A stretch of 64,000 nt of DNA from an uncultured Clostridia bacterium (GCA_934121875.1 CAKOVG010000001.1:1-64000), one strand, 5' to 3'; counted from the stretch's first letter, positions 38,011 through 46,424 are shown. A program made the numbers and translations. The notes: generated from the letters alone by a model not told the origin.

Positions 38011-38460
38011 TTAGTCTTTATTTACTTCTTTTAATAGTTCTAGTTGAGAAATAAGTAATGATTCCATTTTTGCTTTATATACATCAAATTGTTTCTGTAA
38101 TTCTTCTAATTCTTTTTGTTTCATTGTAATTTCTTGTTCTAGTTCTATTACTGCTTGTTTAGCATTTGCTTGAGCTTCATTAATTATAGCCTCTGCTTGT
38201 TGTTTTGCTAGGTTTTTAACATCATCTGCTGCTGTTTGTGCCATAAGCAATGTATTTTGTAATGTGCTTTCTATATTTTTATATTTAGCCATGTCTTCTT
38301 GCATATCTTCTATTTTATTTTTTGCTTCTGATGCTTCTTTATATATTTTTTCATAGTCAGCTGTTAGTTCATCTAAAAATTCGTCTACTTCATCTACGCT
38401 ATATCCATTCATCATTTGTTTTGAAAATTTTTTATTTTCAATGTCTAAAGGTGTAAGCAT
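38011..38460 (-). CDS. divIVA: Cell-division protein DivIVA
   Basis: DivIVA binds negatively curved membrane at poles and septa. The 149-residue protein has the family start LTPLDIENKKFSKQMMNGYSVDEVDEFLDEL (with a residue gap from the usual GY-DE-VN-F pattern), followed by a long coiled coil. AGGAGG precedes the ATG. It lies 15 bases after sepF; the sepF-divIVA pair is the usual Firmicute arrangement. Confidence 0.93.
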   Translation of the reverse strand: MLTPLDIENKKFSKQMMNGYSVDEVDEFLDELTADYEKIYKEASEAKNKIEDMQEDMAKYKNIESTLQNTLLMAQTAADDVKNLAKQQAEAIINEAQANAKQAVIELEQEITMKQKELEELQKQFDVYKAKMESLLISQLELLKEVNKD

Positions 38461-38475
38461 ATTTATTCCTCCTAA

Positions 38476-38949
38476 TTAGTTTCCATTTTTTAACCATGAA
38501 ACTGATAATTTGCTTTTTATTTCGTCTCTTGCTGTTTCATTTTCAATATCATAATTGAATGGTGCAATTAATACTATAGAATTAGAAATTTTTTGCATAT
38601 GGCCGTCTAATGCATGTACTGCACCAGATACCACATCTACGATTCTTCTTGCAACATCTTTATTAACATATTCTAAATTAACTATTACTGATTTTTTCTG
38701 TTTTAATAAATCACATATAGTTGCAGCTTGCTCAAAAGTAGTAGGTTGTGAAATAACCATTTTTACTTGTTGTGTTTGAGGCATAGCAACAACCTTGCTA
38801 TTTTTTCTTCCCCATAGTTTCTTTTCTTCTTGTTCTTCATCTTCATTTTCAATTTCTTCTGTATCAACCTCTTCGATTTCTTCGTCTCTGTCTTCTGCTG
38901 GATCCATTCCAAATAATCCCCAAACTTTTTCCATTATAGCTCCTGCCAT
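38476..38949 (-). CDS. sepF: Cell-division protein SepF
   Basis: SepF links FtsZ filaments to the membrane and helps build the septum. The 157-residue protein has an N-terminal segment followed by an acidic linker (EEIEEVDTEEIENEDEEQEE) and the core domain (KMVISQPTTFEQAATICDLLK ... VNLEYVNKDVARRIVDVVSGAVHALDGHMQKISNSIVLIAP). Upstream is the HlyD-like gene, 134 bases away. Confidence 0.93.
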   Translation of the reverse strand: MAGAIMEKVWGLFGMDPAEDRDEEIEEVDTEEIENEDEEQEEKKLWGRKNSKVVAMPQTQQVKMVISQPTTFEQAATICDLLKQKKSVIVNLEYVNKDVARRIVDVVSGAVHALDGHMQKISNSIVLIAPFNYDIENETARDEIKSKLSVSWLKNGN

Positions 38950-39083
38950 TTAAAACAACCTCCTAAAATTTACTAATCCTTCGTTTTTAACTGTACATAG
39001 TATCTAACTTTTTGCTCATATTGTCAATAGTTTTTTTGTTTGTAATAATAATTTAATATTGTTGTAATATTTTTGTAATAATT

Positions 39084-40361
39084 TTATGTCGGATTTTTTA
39101 GTATTTCGTCATATAATGTTAAGGTCTTTCTTCCTTTTATTTCTTCACTTGTATAGCCTATTTCTTTTAATTCTTCACTTGTATAGTTTTCTACTATTGC
39201 ATATTTATCATTTTGTTTTAATATTTTTATTAGTATTTTATCTTGATAACCATTTCTATTTCGTGTTATATAAGCAACATTGTTTTCTCCTTTTTGTTCA
39301 AATCCAATTGCTGTATTAGGTATTTTCTTTCCACTATAACTCCACCAAATTATATCAAATGAAATTTTTCTATAGCTTACTAGTTCTTGTACTTGCTCAT
39401 CTACCTCAAAAATGACTAATGCTTTATTATCTTCTTTTGAAACATATTGTATTTTTCCGGTAATTTCTTCTCTGTTTGAAAGTCTTATTTGGGCTGTTTT
39501 GCCTACTTCAGCATTCATTCCTTGTTCAGTGTCTAATATACATGCTATATAACATTCAAAGTTATTTATAATTTTTGCGCTTTCTTTGCTATCTGTTACT
39601 AACTGTCCTGTTTTTAAGTTTAAATTTTCTAATAGTTTTACTGTTATTTTTGAAAAATCCTTTGTATTCAGTTTTTCCTCATAGCCATCAACTTTATATG
39701 AAACTATGCCACTTATTGGTGAATTTACCTTTTCTGATCCTTCATTTAATTGATTTTCATATTTGCTTCTTTCATTTATTAGTTTGTTTAGGTATGAACC
39801 TGCCGGGCTTAATTTTCCTGCTATTTTAGCTTTTCTTACAATATTATTTGATATGTCTTTTTTTACTTTTGTTATTGTTTGTATATTTGTTTCTTGCCTT
39901 AAAGATATTATTTGGTTTTCTATTTGTTTTTCCAGTGCTTTTGTGTCTCCTGAGTACAAATCTTTTTCCTTAGATATTGCTTCATCAATTTTAACATCCA
40001 AACCTTTTATTTTATTTACCAAATTTTCTTCTCCGGCTGAATAGTAGCGAAAAATAGCTTCTCCTTTTGCAACTCTTTCTCCTTCTGTTTTTATTTGTTC
40101 AATACCATTTTTATAATTAGAACCTTTTACTATTGTTTCATCTCTAATTATATAGCCTGTGTTTTGTTCTTCTTGATAAATTTTTCCTTGTTCTACCGTA
40201 AAAGTGTCTGTTGGATTTTTTACAAATATAGCTACTTTATATATGCAAAACATTATAATTGCAAGAAACACGGCAGAAAAAATTAGCATTTTTTTGTTCC
40301 TTTGCAATGCTTGAAAGTTACCTTTATTTTTTGTTTTTTTATTTATTTTCTTTTTCTCCAC
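39084..40361 (-). CDS. HlyD-like membrane-fusion protein of unknown transport system
   Basis: The 425-residue protein has one N-terminal membrane helix. A biotinyl/lipoyl-like segment follows (IQTEGERVAKGEAIFRYYS approx., then SPISGIVSYKVDGYEEKLN), flanking a coiled-coil hairpin. This is the layout of HlyD/adaptor subunits. No ABC transporter is nearby; its place between miaA and sepF is shared by many Clostridia, where it may belong to division or envelope work. The start is GTG 40361, behind GGAGG, overlapping the end of miaA by 23 bases. The upstream in-frame ATG at 40394 has no site. Confidence 0.8.
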   Translation of the reverse strand: MEKKKINKKTKNKGNFQALQRNKKMLIFSAVFLAIIMFCIYKVAIFVKNPTDTFTVEQGKIYQEEQNTGYIIRDETIVKGSNYKNGIEQIKTEGERVAKGEAIFRYYSAGEENLVNKIKGLDVKIDEAISKEKDLYSGDTKALEKQIENQIISLRQETNIQTITKVKKDISNNIVRKAKIAGKLSPAGSYLNKLINERSKYENQLNEGSEKVNSPISGIVSYKVDGYEEKLNTKDFSKITVKLLENLNLKTGQLVTDSKESAKIINNFECYIACILDTEQGMNAEVGKTAQIRLSNREEITGKIQYVSKEDNKALVIFEVDEQVQELVSYRKISFDIIWWSYSGKKIPNTAIGFEQKGENNVAYITRNRNGYQDKILIKILKQNDKYAIVENYTSEELKEIGYTSEEIKGRKTLTLYDEILKNPT

Positions 40362-41274
40362 TGTATTCCTCCAAAATATATTGTATGTTTTCATACAATG
40401 GTGCTAAGCCATTTATCCATTTTATTTCTTTATCTTTTCTAAACCAAGTTAGTTGTCTTTTAGCATACCTTCTTGTTTCCATTTTTAGCTTTTCTATCAT
40501 TTGGTCTTTGGTTATTTTACCTTCTAAATATTCTACTACCTCTTTATATCCTAAGCCTTGCATTGCTGTAGGAAACTCTTTATATTTTTGTTTTAGTTCT
40601 TTTACTTCTTCAATTAATCCTTGTTCTATCATAATGTCAACTCTTTTGTTAATGCGTTCATATAGTTTTTCTCTATTCATATCAATTGCAAAAATAATAT
40701 ATTGGTATGGTGGTGGAATTAGCCTAGATTCTGCTTCAAGCTGAGTTTTTGTTTTCCCTGTTTGATGATAAATTTCAAGCACCCTCATTATACGTTTTTT
40801 ATCTCTTGAGCTAATTGTTTTCATTGCTTGTTCATCTATTTGTACTGCTCGTTTATATAAATCTTCTAATCCATTTTTTTGTGCTAGTTCTTCTAATTGC
40901 TCTCTATATTTAATATCTATTTGAATTTCAGGATATGTGATGTTTTTAGTTAAAGCATCTACATATAAACCTGTTCCACCAACTATTATTGGTACTTTGT
41001 TTCTGCTTAATATTTCCTCTATTTTTTTAGTTGCTTCTTGTTTAAAGTCTGCAACACTATATCTTTGGTTTGGAAGAACAAAATCCAACAAATGGTGTGG
41101 TATTCCTTGCATTTCTTCTATTGTTGGTTTTGCAGTTCCTATACTCATGTCTTTATATATTTGCATTGAGTCACTTGAAATTATTTCACCATTTATTTTT
41201 TTTGCAAGTTCAATAGATAAACTTGTTTTTCCAGACGCTGTTGGTCCACATATAACTATTACCTTTGGTTTCAT
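40339..41274 (-). CDS. miaA: tRNA dimethylallyltransferase MiaA
   Basis: MiaA adds dimethylallyl to A37 of tRNAs reading UNN codons. The 311-residue protein has Walker A GPTASGKTSLSIELAK, the catalytic DSMQIYKDMSIGTAKPT and the C-terminal RRYAKRQLTWFRKD. The 3' end overlaps the HlyD-like gene. mutL-(membrane gene)-miaA is a conserved order; hfq, which often follows, is absent here. Confidence 0.96.
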   Translation of the reverse strand: MKPKVIVICGPTASGKTSLSIELAKKINGEIISSDSMQIYKDMSIGTAKPTIEEMQGIPHHLLDFVLPNQRYSVADFKQEATKKIEEILSRNKVPIIVGGTGLYVDALTKNITYPEIQIDIKYREQLEELAQKNGLEDLYKRAVQIDEQAMKTISSRDKKRIMRVLEIYHQTGKTKTQLEAESRLIPPPYQYIIFAIDMNREKLYERINKRVDIMIEQGLIEEVKELKQKYKEFPTAMQGLGYKEVVEYLEGKITKDQMIEKLKMETRRYAKRQLTWFRKDKEIKWINGLAPLYENIQYILEEYSGEKENK

Positions 41275-41283
41275 ATTTTTCTC

Positions 41284-41712
41284 CTATTTTGCTGATTGTA
41301 TAATACTCAAAATTCCATTTTGAATATCTTTAAAGTAAAAGAATTCAATTATTAATGCTATTATTATAATTACACCAGCTAGTATAACGCGATTTCTAAA
41401 CTTTTCTGATTTTAGCATTCCTTGTTTGAAATACTTATATGAACTAGCCAAAAATGGTAGCACTAATATACTGTTTATTGGTACAAATGTAAATGTAATA
41501 AAGTTTTTACCTACATCATTTGATACTCCCAAATCAATATTTTTAGTACTTAACCAATATACTAAAGATACTGTTGCATACATAATTGCAATTCCAACTA
41601 TAATGAAAATAGCCTTTTCCTTTTTTTCTATTTCTTCTCCCAAAAGTTTATACATCATAAAAATTGCTGCTAAGTTCAATGCTAAAATGCAAAGGTAAAT
41701 AAATATAACCAT
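41284..41712 (-). CDS. Unknown four-helix membrane protein
   Basis: The 142-residue protein has about four membrane helices: residues 2-22, 33-53, 73-93 and 106-126. I do not recognise a domain. It lies nine bases from each of mutL and miaA, as in related Clostridia, so it is cotranscribed with them. Nothing in it suggests a DNA repair role. Confidence 0.75.
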   Translation of the reverse strand: MVIFIYLCILALNLAAIFMMYKLLGEEIEKKEKAIFIIVGIAIMYATVSLVYWLSTKNIDLGVSNDVGKNFITFTFVPINSILVLPFLASSYKYFKQGMLKSEKFRNRVILAGVIIIIALIIEFFYFKDIQNGILSIIQSAK

Positions 41713-41721
41713 TATTTTCTC

Positions 41722-43821
41722 CTATCTTCTCGAAAATTTCTTTTCAATATCTGTTTTTGTCATTTTTATTGCTGTAGGTCTTCCGTGTGGACATGTAAAT
41801 GGATTTGGAAGTACTAATAGTTGTTTCATTAAATTGTCTACTTCTGTTTGAGTAAGTGCCATGTTTGCCTTTACTGCCGCCTTACATGCTACTGTTGCAA
41901 TAAATTTTTCTTCTATTTCTTGTTTTGCTGTTCTTGCTACTGTATTTATTTCATCTAATGTTTCTAAAAATAATTCTTTAGTGTCAAGATCTAGGCATAT
42001 ATTAGGAACTCCACTTAATTTTATGGTGTTTTCTCCAAATTCTTCTAGTGTAAAACCTGCTTTTCTAAACATTTCTATATTTTCTTTTGCTATATCCATT
42101 TCTTTATGTGGTAGTGTTATTATGTCTGGTAATAGCATTAATTGAGAATCTTTTTCTGCATCACTATAATAATTTTTCTTTACTTTTTCATATAGAATTC
42201 TTTCATGTGCTGCATGTTGATCTAATATATATAGTTCATTATTTAACTCTAAAATTATATATGTTGAAAATGCAATTCCTATAAATTTATATTCAGGAAT
42301 CTCGTTTTTCTCTTCTTTTTGGAATATAGATACATTTTCTAATGATGTCATTTCTTTTGGTTGCACGGTTATTTTTTCTTCTTTGTTTTTTTCCTCTTGT
42401 GCCTTTTTTCTTATATCTGATGGTATTGTTCCAAAAGTTTTTATATACATTTCATCAAAACTTTTTGCTGCATCCTCTACCTTTAGGTTTTCTAATTTAT
42501 TTATTTCATTTATAATTTTTGTACTATTTTCAGATGCTTTTGTATCTGTACTTACTGGTAATTCATAAGCTGTTGTATCTTCTGCAACTACTTCTTGTTT
42601 TCTAGCATCATCTAGTCCAAATTTATTTGAATATATTTGTGCTATTAAGTTGCTTTTATCTTCAGGTTCTTCTGGCACTTCTTTTTTAAATCTTTTAAAT
42701 AATCCTCCAAAAGATTTTTCTTCAATTTTGTTATCATATTTTATTTGGTCTACTGGAGCTGTGTTTACAATTATAGTGTCCATTGGTACAGCTTTTGTTT
42801 CATCTGGTTCTTTTTCAGTATCTGCAACTAAATCTCCTTTTAACAGACCATCTCTTATAGTATGATATACTGCTTTGAATACTTTACTTTCTTCTTCAAA
42901 CCTAACTTCCAGTTTTGCGGGGTGTACATTTACATCTACTTTTTGCGGATTCATTTCTATATTCAACACTAAAAATCCATATTTTCCAATTGTAATTAAT
43001 CCCTTGTATCCTTGTTCTGCCGCACTTGTTAGTGTTTTATCTTTTATATATCTTTTGTTTAAAAAAAATAATTGGTTTGAACGGTTTGAACGCGCTATAA
43101 CTGGTTTGCCAATTACTCCTGTGACTGTTATATCTTCATAATTATAGTTCACTTCTATTATATTTTCCGCAACATCTTTTCCATATATGCTATATATAAC
43201 TGCTTTAAAATCATTATTTCCAGGTGTTTGTATTATTGTTTTTCCTGTGTTGATTAATTTTACTGCAATTTCTGGATGTATTAAAGCAATTCTTGTTACT
43301 ACGTCTTCAATGTATCCAGCCTCTGTAAAATCTTTTTTTAAAAATTTATATCTAACAGGTGTATTGAAAAATAAATCTGTTATTACAATAGTAGTTCCTT
43401 TTGGACATCCTGCTTCTTCTTTATTTTTTATAGTTCCGCCTTCAACTTCTATTTTGTATCCAATTTCATTTTCTATGTATTTAGATGTCATTTCTACTTT
43501 ACTAATAGCGGCTATACTTGCTAGTGCCTCGCCTCTGAATCCCATAGTCTTAACTGTTTCTAAGTCTTCAGCTTTTCTTATTTTCGATGTAGCATGTCTT
43601 TCAAATGCTATTTCCATATCGTCTGGTGCTATACCTTTTCCGTTATCAGTAATACGAATGTATGAAATTCCTCCATTTTTTATTTCTACTGTTACCGCTG
43701 TAGCTCCTGCATCAATTGAGTTCTCCATTAATTCTTTTACTACTGATGCTGGTCTTTCAATTACCTCTCCGGCAGCAATTTTATTTATTGTATTGTCATC
43801 TAATAGTACTATATTTCCCAC
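41722..43821 (-). CDS. mutL: DNA mismatch repair protein MutL
   Basis: MutL couples mismatch recognition to strand incision. The 699-residue protein has the GHKL ATPase motifs (ELMENSIDAGAT, DNGKGI, RHATSKI, GFRGEALASIAA), a variable linker, and the C-terminal endonuclease site DQHAAHERILYE with CPHGRP. It is thus the nicking type, used by bacteria without MutH. GTG 43821 lies eight bases after GGAGG; the ATG at 43836 overlaps that site. mutS is not in the window. Confidence 0.96.
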   Translation of the reverse strand: MGNIVLLDDNTINKIAAGEVIERPASVVKELMENSIDAGATAVTVEIKNGGISYIRITDNGKGIAPDDMEIAFERHATSKIRKAEDLETVKTMGFRGEALASIAAISKVEMTSKYIENEIGYKIEVEGGTIKNKEEAGCPKGTTIVITDLFFNTPVRYKFLKKDFTEAGYIEDVVTRIALIHPEIAVKLINTGKTIIQTPGNNDFKAVIYSIYGKDVAENIIEVNYNYEDITVTGVIGKPVIARSNRSNQLFFLNKRYIKDKTLTSAAEQGYKGLITIGKYGFLVLNIEMNPQKVDVNVHPAKLEVRFEEESKVFKAVYHTIRDGLLKGDLVADTEKEPDETKAVPMDTIIVNTAPVDQIKYDNKIEEKSFGGLFKRFKKEVPEEPEDKSNLIAQIYSNKFGLDDARKQEVVAEDTTAYELPVSTDTKASENSTKIINEINKLENLKVEDAAKSFDEMYIKTFGTIPSDIRKKAQEEKNKEEKITVQPKEMTSLENVSIFQKEEKNEIPEYKFIGIAFSTYIILELNNELYILDQHAAHERILYEKVKKNYYSDAEKDSQLMLLPDIITLPHKEMDIAKENIEMFRKAGFTLEEFGENTIKLSGVPNICLDLDTKELFLETLDEINTVARTAKQEIEEKFIATVACKAAVKANMALTQTEVDNLMKQLLVLPNPFTCPHGRPTAIKMTKTDIEKKFSRR

Positions 43822-44003
43822 TGTTTTTTCCTCCATTTTTCTTACTACTTATTTCTTTCTGAATTATATCATTCTTTTTCTATTTTTTGTATAGTTTTTA
43901 GACAATTTTTTTGTTTAATTATTTAATGTAACACTTTTAAGATTATTAGAATACTATATACCATACGAAAGAGCTAAAAATATTTTATAGGAGGTAAAAA
44001 AAA

Positions 44004-44111
44004 GTGGGATGTGGTTGCAATAATAGTGAGCTACTTTGGTTCATAATCTTATTCTTATTACTTTTCTGCTGTGGCAATGGCTGCGGATGCAACAACGGTT
44101 GTGGTTGCTAA
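44004..44111 (+). CDS. 35-residue Cys/Gly-rich microprotein
   Basis: A GTG start behind AGGAGG opens MGCGCNNSELLWFIILFLLL, then FCCGNGCGCNNGCGC. It has one hydrophobic helix between two cysteine-rich ends (nine Cys). This layout resembles the small YjcZ-like/spore-associated proteins of Firmicutes, but the family call is uncertain. A second such protein follows 31 bases later, so both form one unit. Upstream AAGATTA and CATACG sequences with a 16-base gap are a weak sigma-E-like match. Confidence 0.75.
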   Translation: MGCGCNNSELLWFIILFLLLFCCGNGCGCNNGCGC

Positions 44112-44142
44112 TTAATTTGTACATGTGAAAGGAGTGAATAAT

Positions 44143-44268
44143 ATGCCAGAGAATAGAGGATGCGGATGTGGCGGATTTGGTTTTGGTGATGATTGCTGCA
44201 TTTGGATAATTATCTTTATAATTCTAATTTGTTGCTGTTGTGGTGGCAATAGAGGTGGATGTTGCTAA
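44143..44268 (+). CDS. 41-residue Cys/Gly-rich microprotein
   Basis: An ATG behind AAAGGAG opens MPENRGCGCGGFGFGDDCC, then a hydrophobic helix (IWIIIFIILI), then CCCCGGNRGGCC. It has the same cysteine-helix-cysteine layout as its neighbour but a distinct sequence, so the pair looks like an old duplication. A terminator follows directly. It probably sits in a membrane or spore layer; no function is known to me. Confidence 0.75.
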   Translation: MPENRGCGCGGFGFGDDCCIWIIIFIILICCCCGGNRGGCC

Positions 44269-44278
44269 GAGTATAACA

Positions 44279-44310
44279 AAAAATGGTTCCTATAATAGGA
44301 GCCATTTTTT
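44279..44310 (+). terminator. Terminator of the microprotein pair
   Basis: AAAAATGGTTCCTAT and AATAGGAGCCATTTTTT form a stem with a U-tract 11 bases past the second microprotein. Confidence 0.85.
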
Positions 44311-44319
44311 CATACTAAG

Positions 44320-44460
44320 TTATTTGTTTTTTTCTTGTTGAGGTGCTTTTCTTCTGTCTGTTCCTCTTCTTCCACCTTTTACATCACATTCAACCTGTCT
44401 TCTATCATTTTTCTTTTTTCTTCTATCTTCAAACATATTTCCTTTACTATCTACTATCAT
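44320..44460 (-). CDS. 46-residue basic microprotein
   Basis: An ATG behind AAGGAG opens MIVDSKGNMFEDRRKKKN, then a run of Arg/Lys (DRRQVECDVKGGRRGTDRRK) and a short Gln/Lys tail. It is hydrophilic, basic and has no membrane helix. The strong ribosome site supports translation. I do not recognise it; RNA or DNA contact is a plain guess from the charge. Confidence 0.6.
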   Translation of the reverse strand: MIVDSKGNMFEDRRKKKNDRRQVECDVKGGRRGTDRRKAPQQEKNK

Positions 44461-44545
44461 ATTTTTATTCTCCTTGGTTAAATATTATATATTTATATTA
44501 CTTTATATTTCAAAAAAAATCAATAGTTTTTTTTATTTTTGTAAA

Positions 44546-44574
44546 TTGACATAATAAGTTTATTGTATTATAAT
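44546..44574 (+). promoter_or_regulatory. Consensus promoter of the duplicated-domain gene
   Basis: TTGACA (44546-44551), a 17-base spacer and TATAAT (44569-44574): an exact sigma-A consensus, 49 bases before the GTG start. Confidence 0.85.
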
Positions 44575-44622
44575 TTAATTATATTAATTATTAACATTTT
44601 TACTTTCAGGAGGTTTAATACT

Positions 44623-45219
44623 GTGAAAAAGAGTACAGCAAAGTTATTCGACCGGAAGCAAATTTTCGAAATAGCAGTTGCATATGCTAGTGGGAGTTAC
44701 ACATATCATGACTTTCTTAAGCAGTACCCTAATTGTAGCCAGCATCATTTTTATTCCATCTTGCATCTTTCTGTTGATAAGGCAATTGTTTCAGAAAAAG
44801 TTGCCAGAAAAATTCAAAATGTTGCTATAACATCTTCTATGCAAAAAGCTGAAGATAGTAATACTGACATCTATTCTATTGAAGCTATTCAGCGGAGAGT
44901 TTACAACAGTTGGGAACGTCGCATTAGGGCTATGCAGTACTTTTGTTTTTCTAAAAATGAAGCAAAAAAATTAGTTGATAGCTATTCGAAAAGCGCACTT
45001 TCTAAAAAAGAATTTTGCAGTCAAAATTGCATTAATACTGTATTATTTGATAGAACAGTTATTGAGTCAGTTATTCTTAATTGGGTAAGTGATAATTGTT
45101 TTGACCGGTTGTATAGCAAAGCACTGGCTTACAACAGCTCTGACAGAGTTGAGCATTTGTTTAGTCAGTTGAGCAAACGCAGAAATGAAGTAAAAGAAAT
45201 GTTAAAAAAGCATCAATAA
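44623..45219 (+). CDS. Unknown protein with two similar helical repeats
   Basis: I do not recognise this 198-residue protein. Two segments of about 57 residues align with each other. The first (about 12-68) reads IFEIAVAYASGSYTYHDFLK ... VARKIQ, and the second (about 111-168) reads AKKLVDSYSKSALSKKEFCS ... LYSKA. Each resembles a helix-turn-helix unit (helix, SGS/SAL turn, YHDF/KKEF helix). Between them is SWERRIRAMQYFCFS. The start is GTG 44623, seven bases after AGGAGG; the frame extends upstream without a site. It has a consensus promoter and its own terminator, and stands beside tRNA genes, which suits a mobile or phage origin. Confidence 0.75.
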   Translation: MKKSTAKLFDRKQIFEIAVAYASGSYTYHDFLKQYPNCSQHHFYSILHLSVDKAIVSEKVARKIQNVAITSSMQKAEDSNTDIYSIEAIQRRVYNSWERRIRAMQYFCFSKNEAKKLVDSYSKSALSKKEFCSQNCINTVLFDRTVIESVILNWVSDNCFDRLYSKALAYNSSDRVEHLFSQLSKRRNEVKEMLKKHQ

Positions 45220-45230
45220 TTTGAGCAAAC

Positions 45231-45263
45231 AAAAAACTCGTAGGATTTTCTACGAGTTTTTTG
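45231..45263 (+). terminator. Terminator of the duplicated-domain gene
   Basis: AAAAAACTCGTAG and CTACGAGTTTTTT pair with loop GATTTT, 11 bases past the stop. Confidence 0.9.
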
Positions 45264-45296
45264 TCATACTGTAGCTTTTTTACAGTCTATTTTGCT

Positions 45297-45321
45297 TTTG
45301 GTTGGGCTGGCCAGATTCGAA
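45297..45321 (-). repeat. Duplicated 3' end of tRNA-Gln (possible attachment-site scar)
   Basis: These 25 bases match 45438-45462 (T-loop, acceptor strand and CCA of tRNA-Gln) at 24 positions. The 141 bases between copies hold several short hairpins but no gene. tRNA 3' ends are standard integration sites. Confidence 0.6.
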
Positions 45322-45407
45322 TACCCCAAGGGTACTTGTTCACTTCGTTCACAGCGCGACGTCCTTCGGACTCTATTTCTGCCTACTACACAGCATATTC
45401 AAAATAA

Positions 45408-45437
45408 AAAAAAACGTAGCTTTGCTACGTTTTTTTA
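45408..45437 (-). terminator. Terminator of the tRNA pair
   Basis: AAAACGTAGC, TTT, GCTACGTTTT form a stem flanked by A- and T-tracts, just past tRNA-Gln on the minus strand. Confidence 0.85.
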
Positions 45438-45439
45438 TT

Positions 45440-45514
45440 TGGTTGGGCTGGCTAGATTCGAACTAGCGCATGCATGAGTCAAAGTCATGTGCCTTACCGC
45501 TTGGCTACAGCCCA
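45440..45514 (-). tRNA. tRNA-Gln (UUG)
   Basis: Acceptor TGGGCTG/CAGCCCA, D-arm GCC AAGCGGTAA GGC, anticodon stem CATGA/TCATG with loop CTTTGAC (anticodon TTG), T-arm GCTAG TTCGAAT CTAGC, discriminator A and an encoded CCA all fold properly. Confidence 0.95.
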
Positions 45515-45519
45515 TTATA

Positions 45520-45597
45520 TGGGGTGGAAGATGGGACTCGAACCCACGGTCTCCAGTGCCACAAACTGGCGCGTTAACCAACTACGCTACATCCACC
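45520..45597 (-). tRNA. tRNA-His (GUG)
   Basis: The anticodon stem CCAGT/ACTGG holds loop TTGTGGC (anticodon GTG). The extra 5' G pairs with C73, the mark of tRNA-His. T-arm GTGGG TTCGAGT CCCAT and an encoded CCA are present. One acceptor mismatch is seen (T/T). It is the first of a two-tRNA unit. Confidence 0.95.
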
Positions 45598-45685
45598 GTT
45601 TTCCAAATGCATATATAATTTTACAATATTTTATATGCTTTTGTCAATACTAATATTAGAATTTACTAATTTTTATTTTTAGTTT

Positions 45686-45718
45686 ATTATGTGAGTGACT
45701 TTTTATCACTCACATAAT
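45686..45718. terminator. Hairpin after the sortase gene
   Basis: ATTATGTGAGTGA and TCACTCACATAAT form a 13-bp perfect stem just past the sortase stop. No strong U-tract follows on the minus strand. Confidence 0.6.
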
Positions 45719-45719
45719 A

Positions 45720-46424
45720 TTATTGTTCTTCTGCCCAAATAATTATTCTTGCGCTTGAATCATCTGTACAAGTTGTTAATGAAATTGCTCTTTTTCCATT
45801 AGTATCTCTTGTTGCATAGCTAAAGTCACTTGCGTCTGTTTTGTATGTATGTGTAATAGTATAAGTTACTTTTTTGCCTCGTAAGTCTGTTATGTAAATT
45901 TTGTCGCCTTTTGCTAACTTTTTATTATTTGAGAAAAATGTTTCATTTCTATAGTTATGTCCTGCTAATACAGTATTTCCTACTTCATTAACACCTGCTC
46001 CATATAGAAATGTTATTCCTAAATCCATTGCTTTTGCTGATTTATCATCTAAAATATTATATTTCACACTTGTTTTTGGTATTTCTATTACTCCTATTAC
46101 TTTCATTCCTTTATACGTAGGACTTGTATTGGAAGAGTTATTATTATTATTTTCTGAGTTTGCAATATTACCATTTGGTTCTTCTATTATATTATCTTGA
46201 TTATTTTTTATATTATTAGTATTATTATTTACATTATTATTATTTTCATTTTTATTTATATTTTCAATATAACCATTAAATTGGTTCATTGAATCATCAT
46301 TATCCTTTTCTGTTTTTAATGCTTTATACCAATCTATTGCTACAAAAATCAAAATTCCAATTATTATTACTATGGCTATTATTAGTATAGCTGTTAATGC
46401 TTTACTATATTTACTATTTAACAT
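45720..46424 (-). CDS. Sortase (transpeptidase)
   Basis: Sortases attach surface proteins to the cell wall or to one another. The 234-residue protein has an N-terminal membrane helix (about 11-30), an Asn-rich linker (about 50-100), and the sortase domain with the catalytic His (LAGHNYRN), Cys (SLTTCTDD) and Arg (SSARIII). The TxTC-x8-R spacing is like class D/E sortases. No protein with an LPxTG-type tail is in the window. A TATAAT sequence lies upstream. Class assignment is tentative. Confidence 0.9.
   Translation of the reverse strand: MLNSKYSKALTAILIIAIVIIIGILIFVAIDWYKALKTEKDNDDSMNQFNGYIENINKNENNNNVNNNTNNIKNNQDNIIEEPNGNIANSENNNNNSSNTSPTYKGMKVIGVIEIPKTSVKYNILDDKSAKAMDLGITFLYGAGVNEVGNTVLAGHNYRNETFFSNNKKLAKGDKIYITDLRGKKVTYTITHTYKTDASDFSYATRDTNGKRAISLTTCTDDSSARIIIWAEEQ

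Noticed and set aside
43187..43894. Long plus-strand frame antisense to mutL (and similar ones over groEL, valS and pheS)
   Set aside because: These come from AT-rich codon bias of genuine minus-strand genes and lack ribosome sites and motifs.
45292..45477. Plus-strand 61-codon frame containing VGLARFE twice
   Set aside because: It is antisense to tRNA-Gln and its duplicated end, a known source of false genes.
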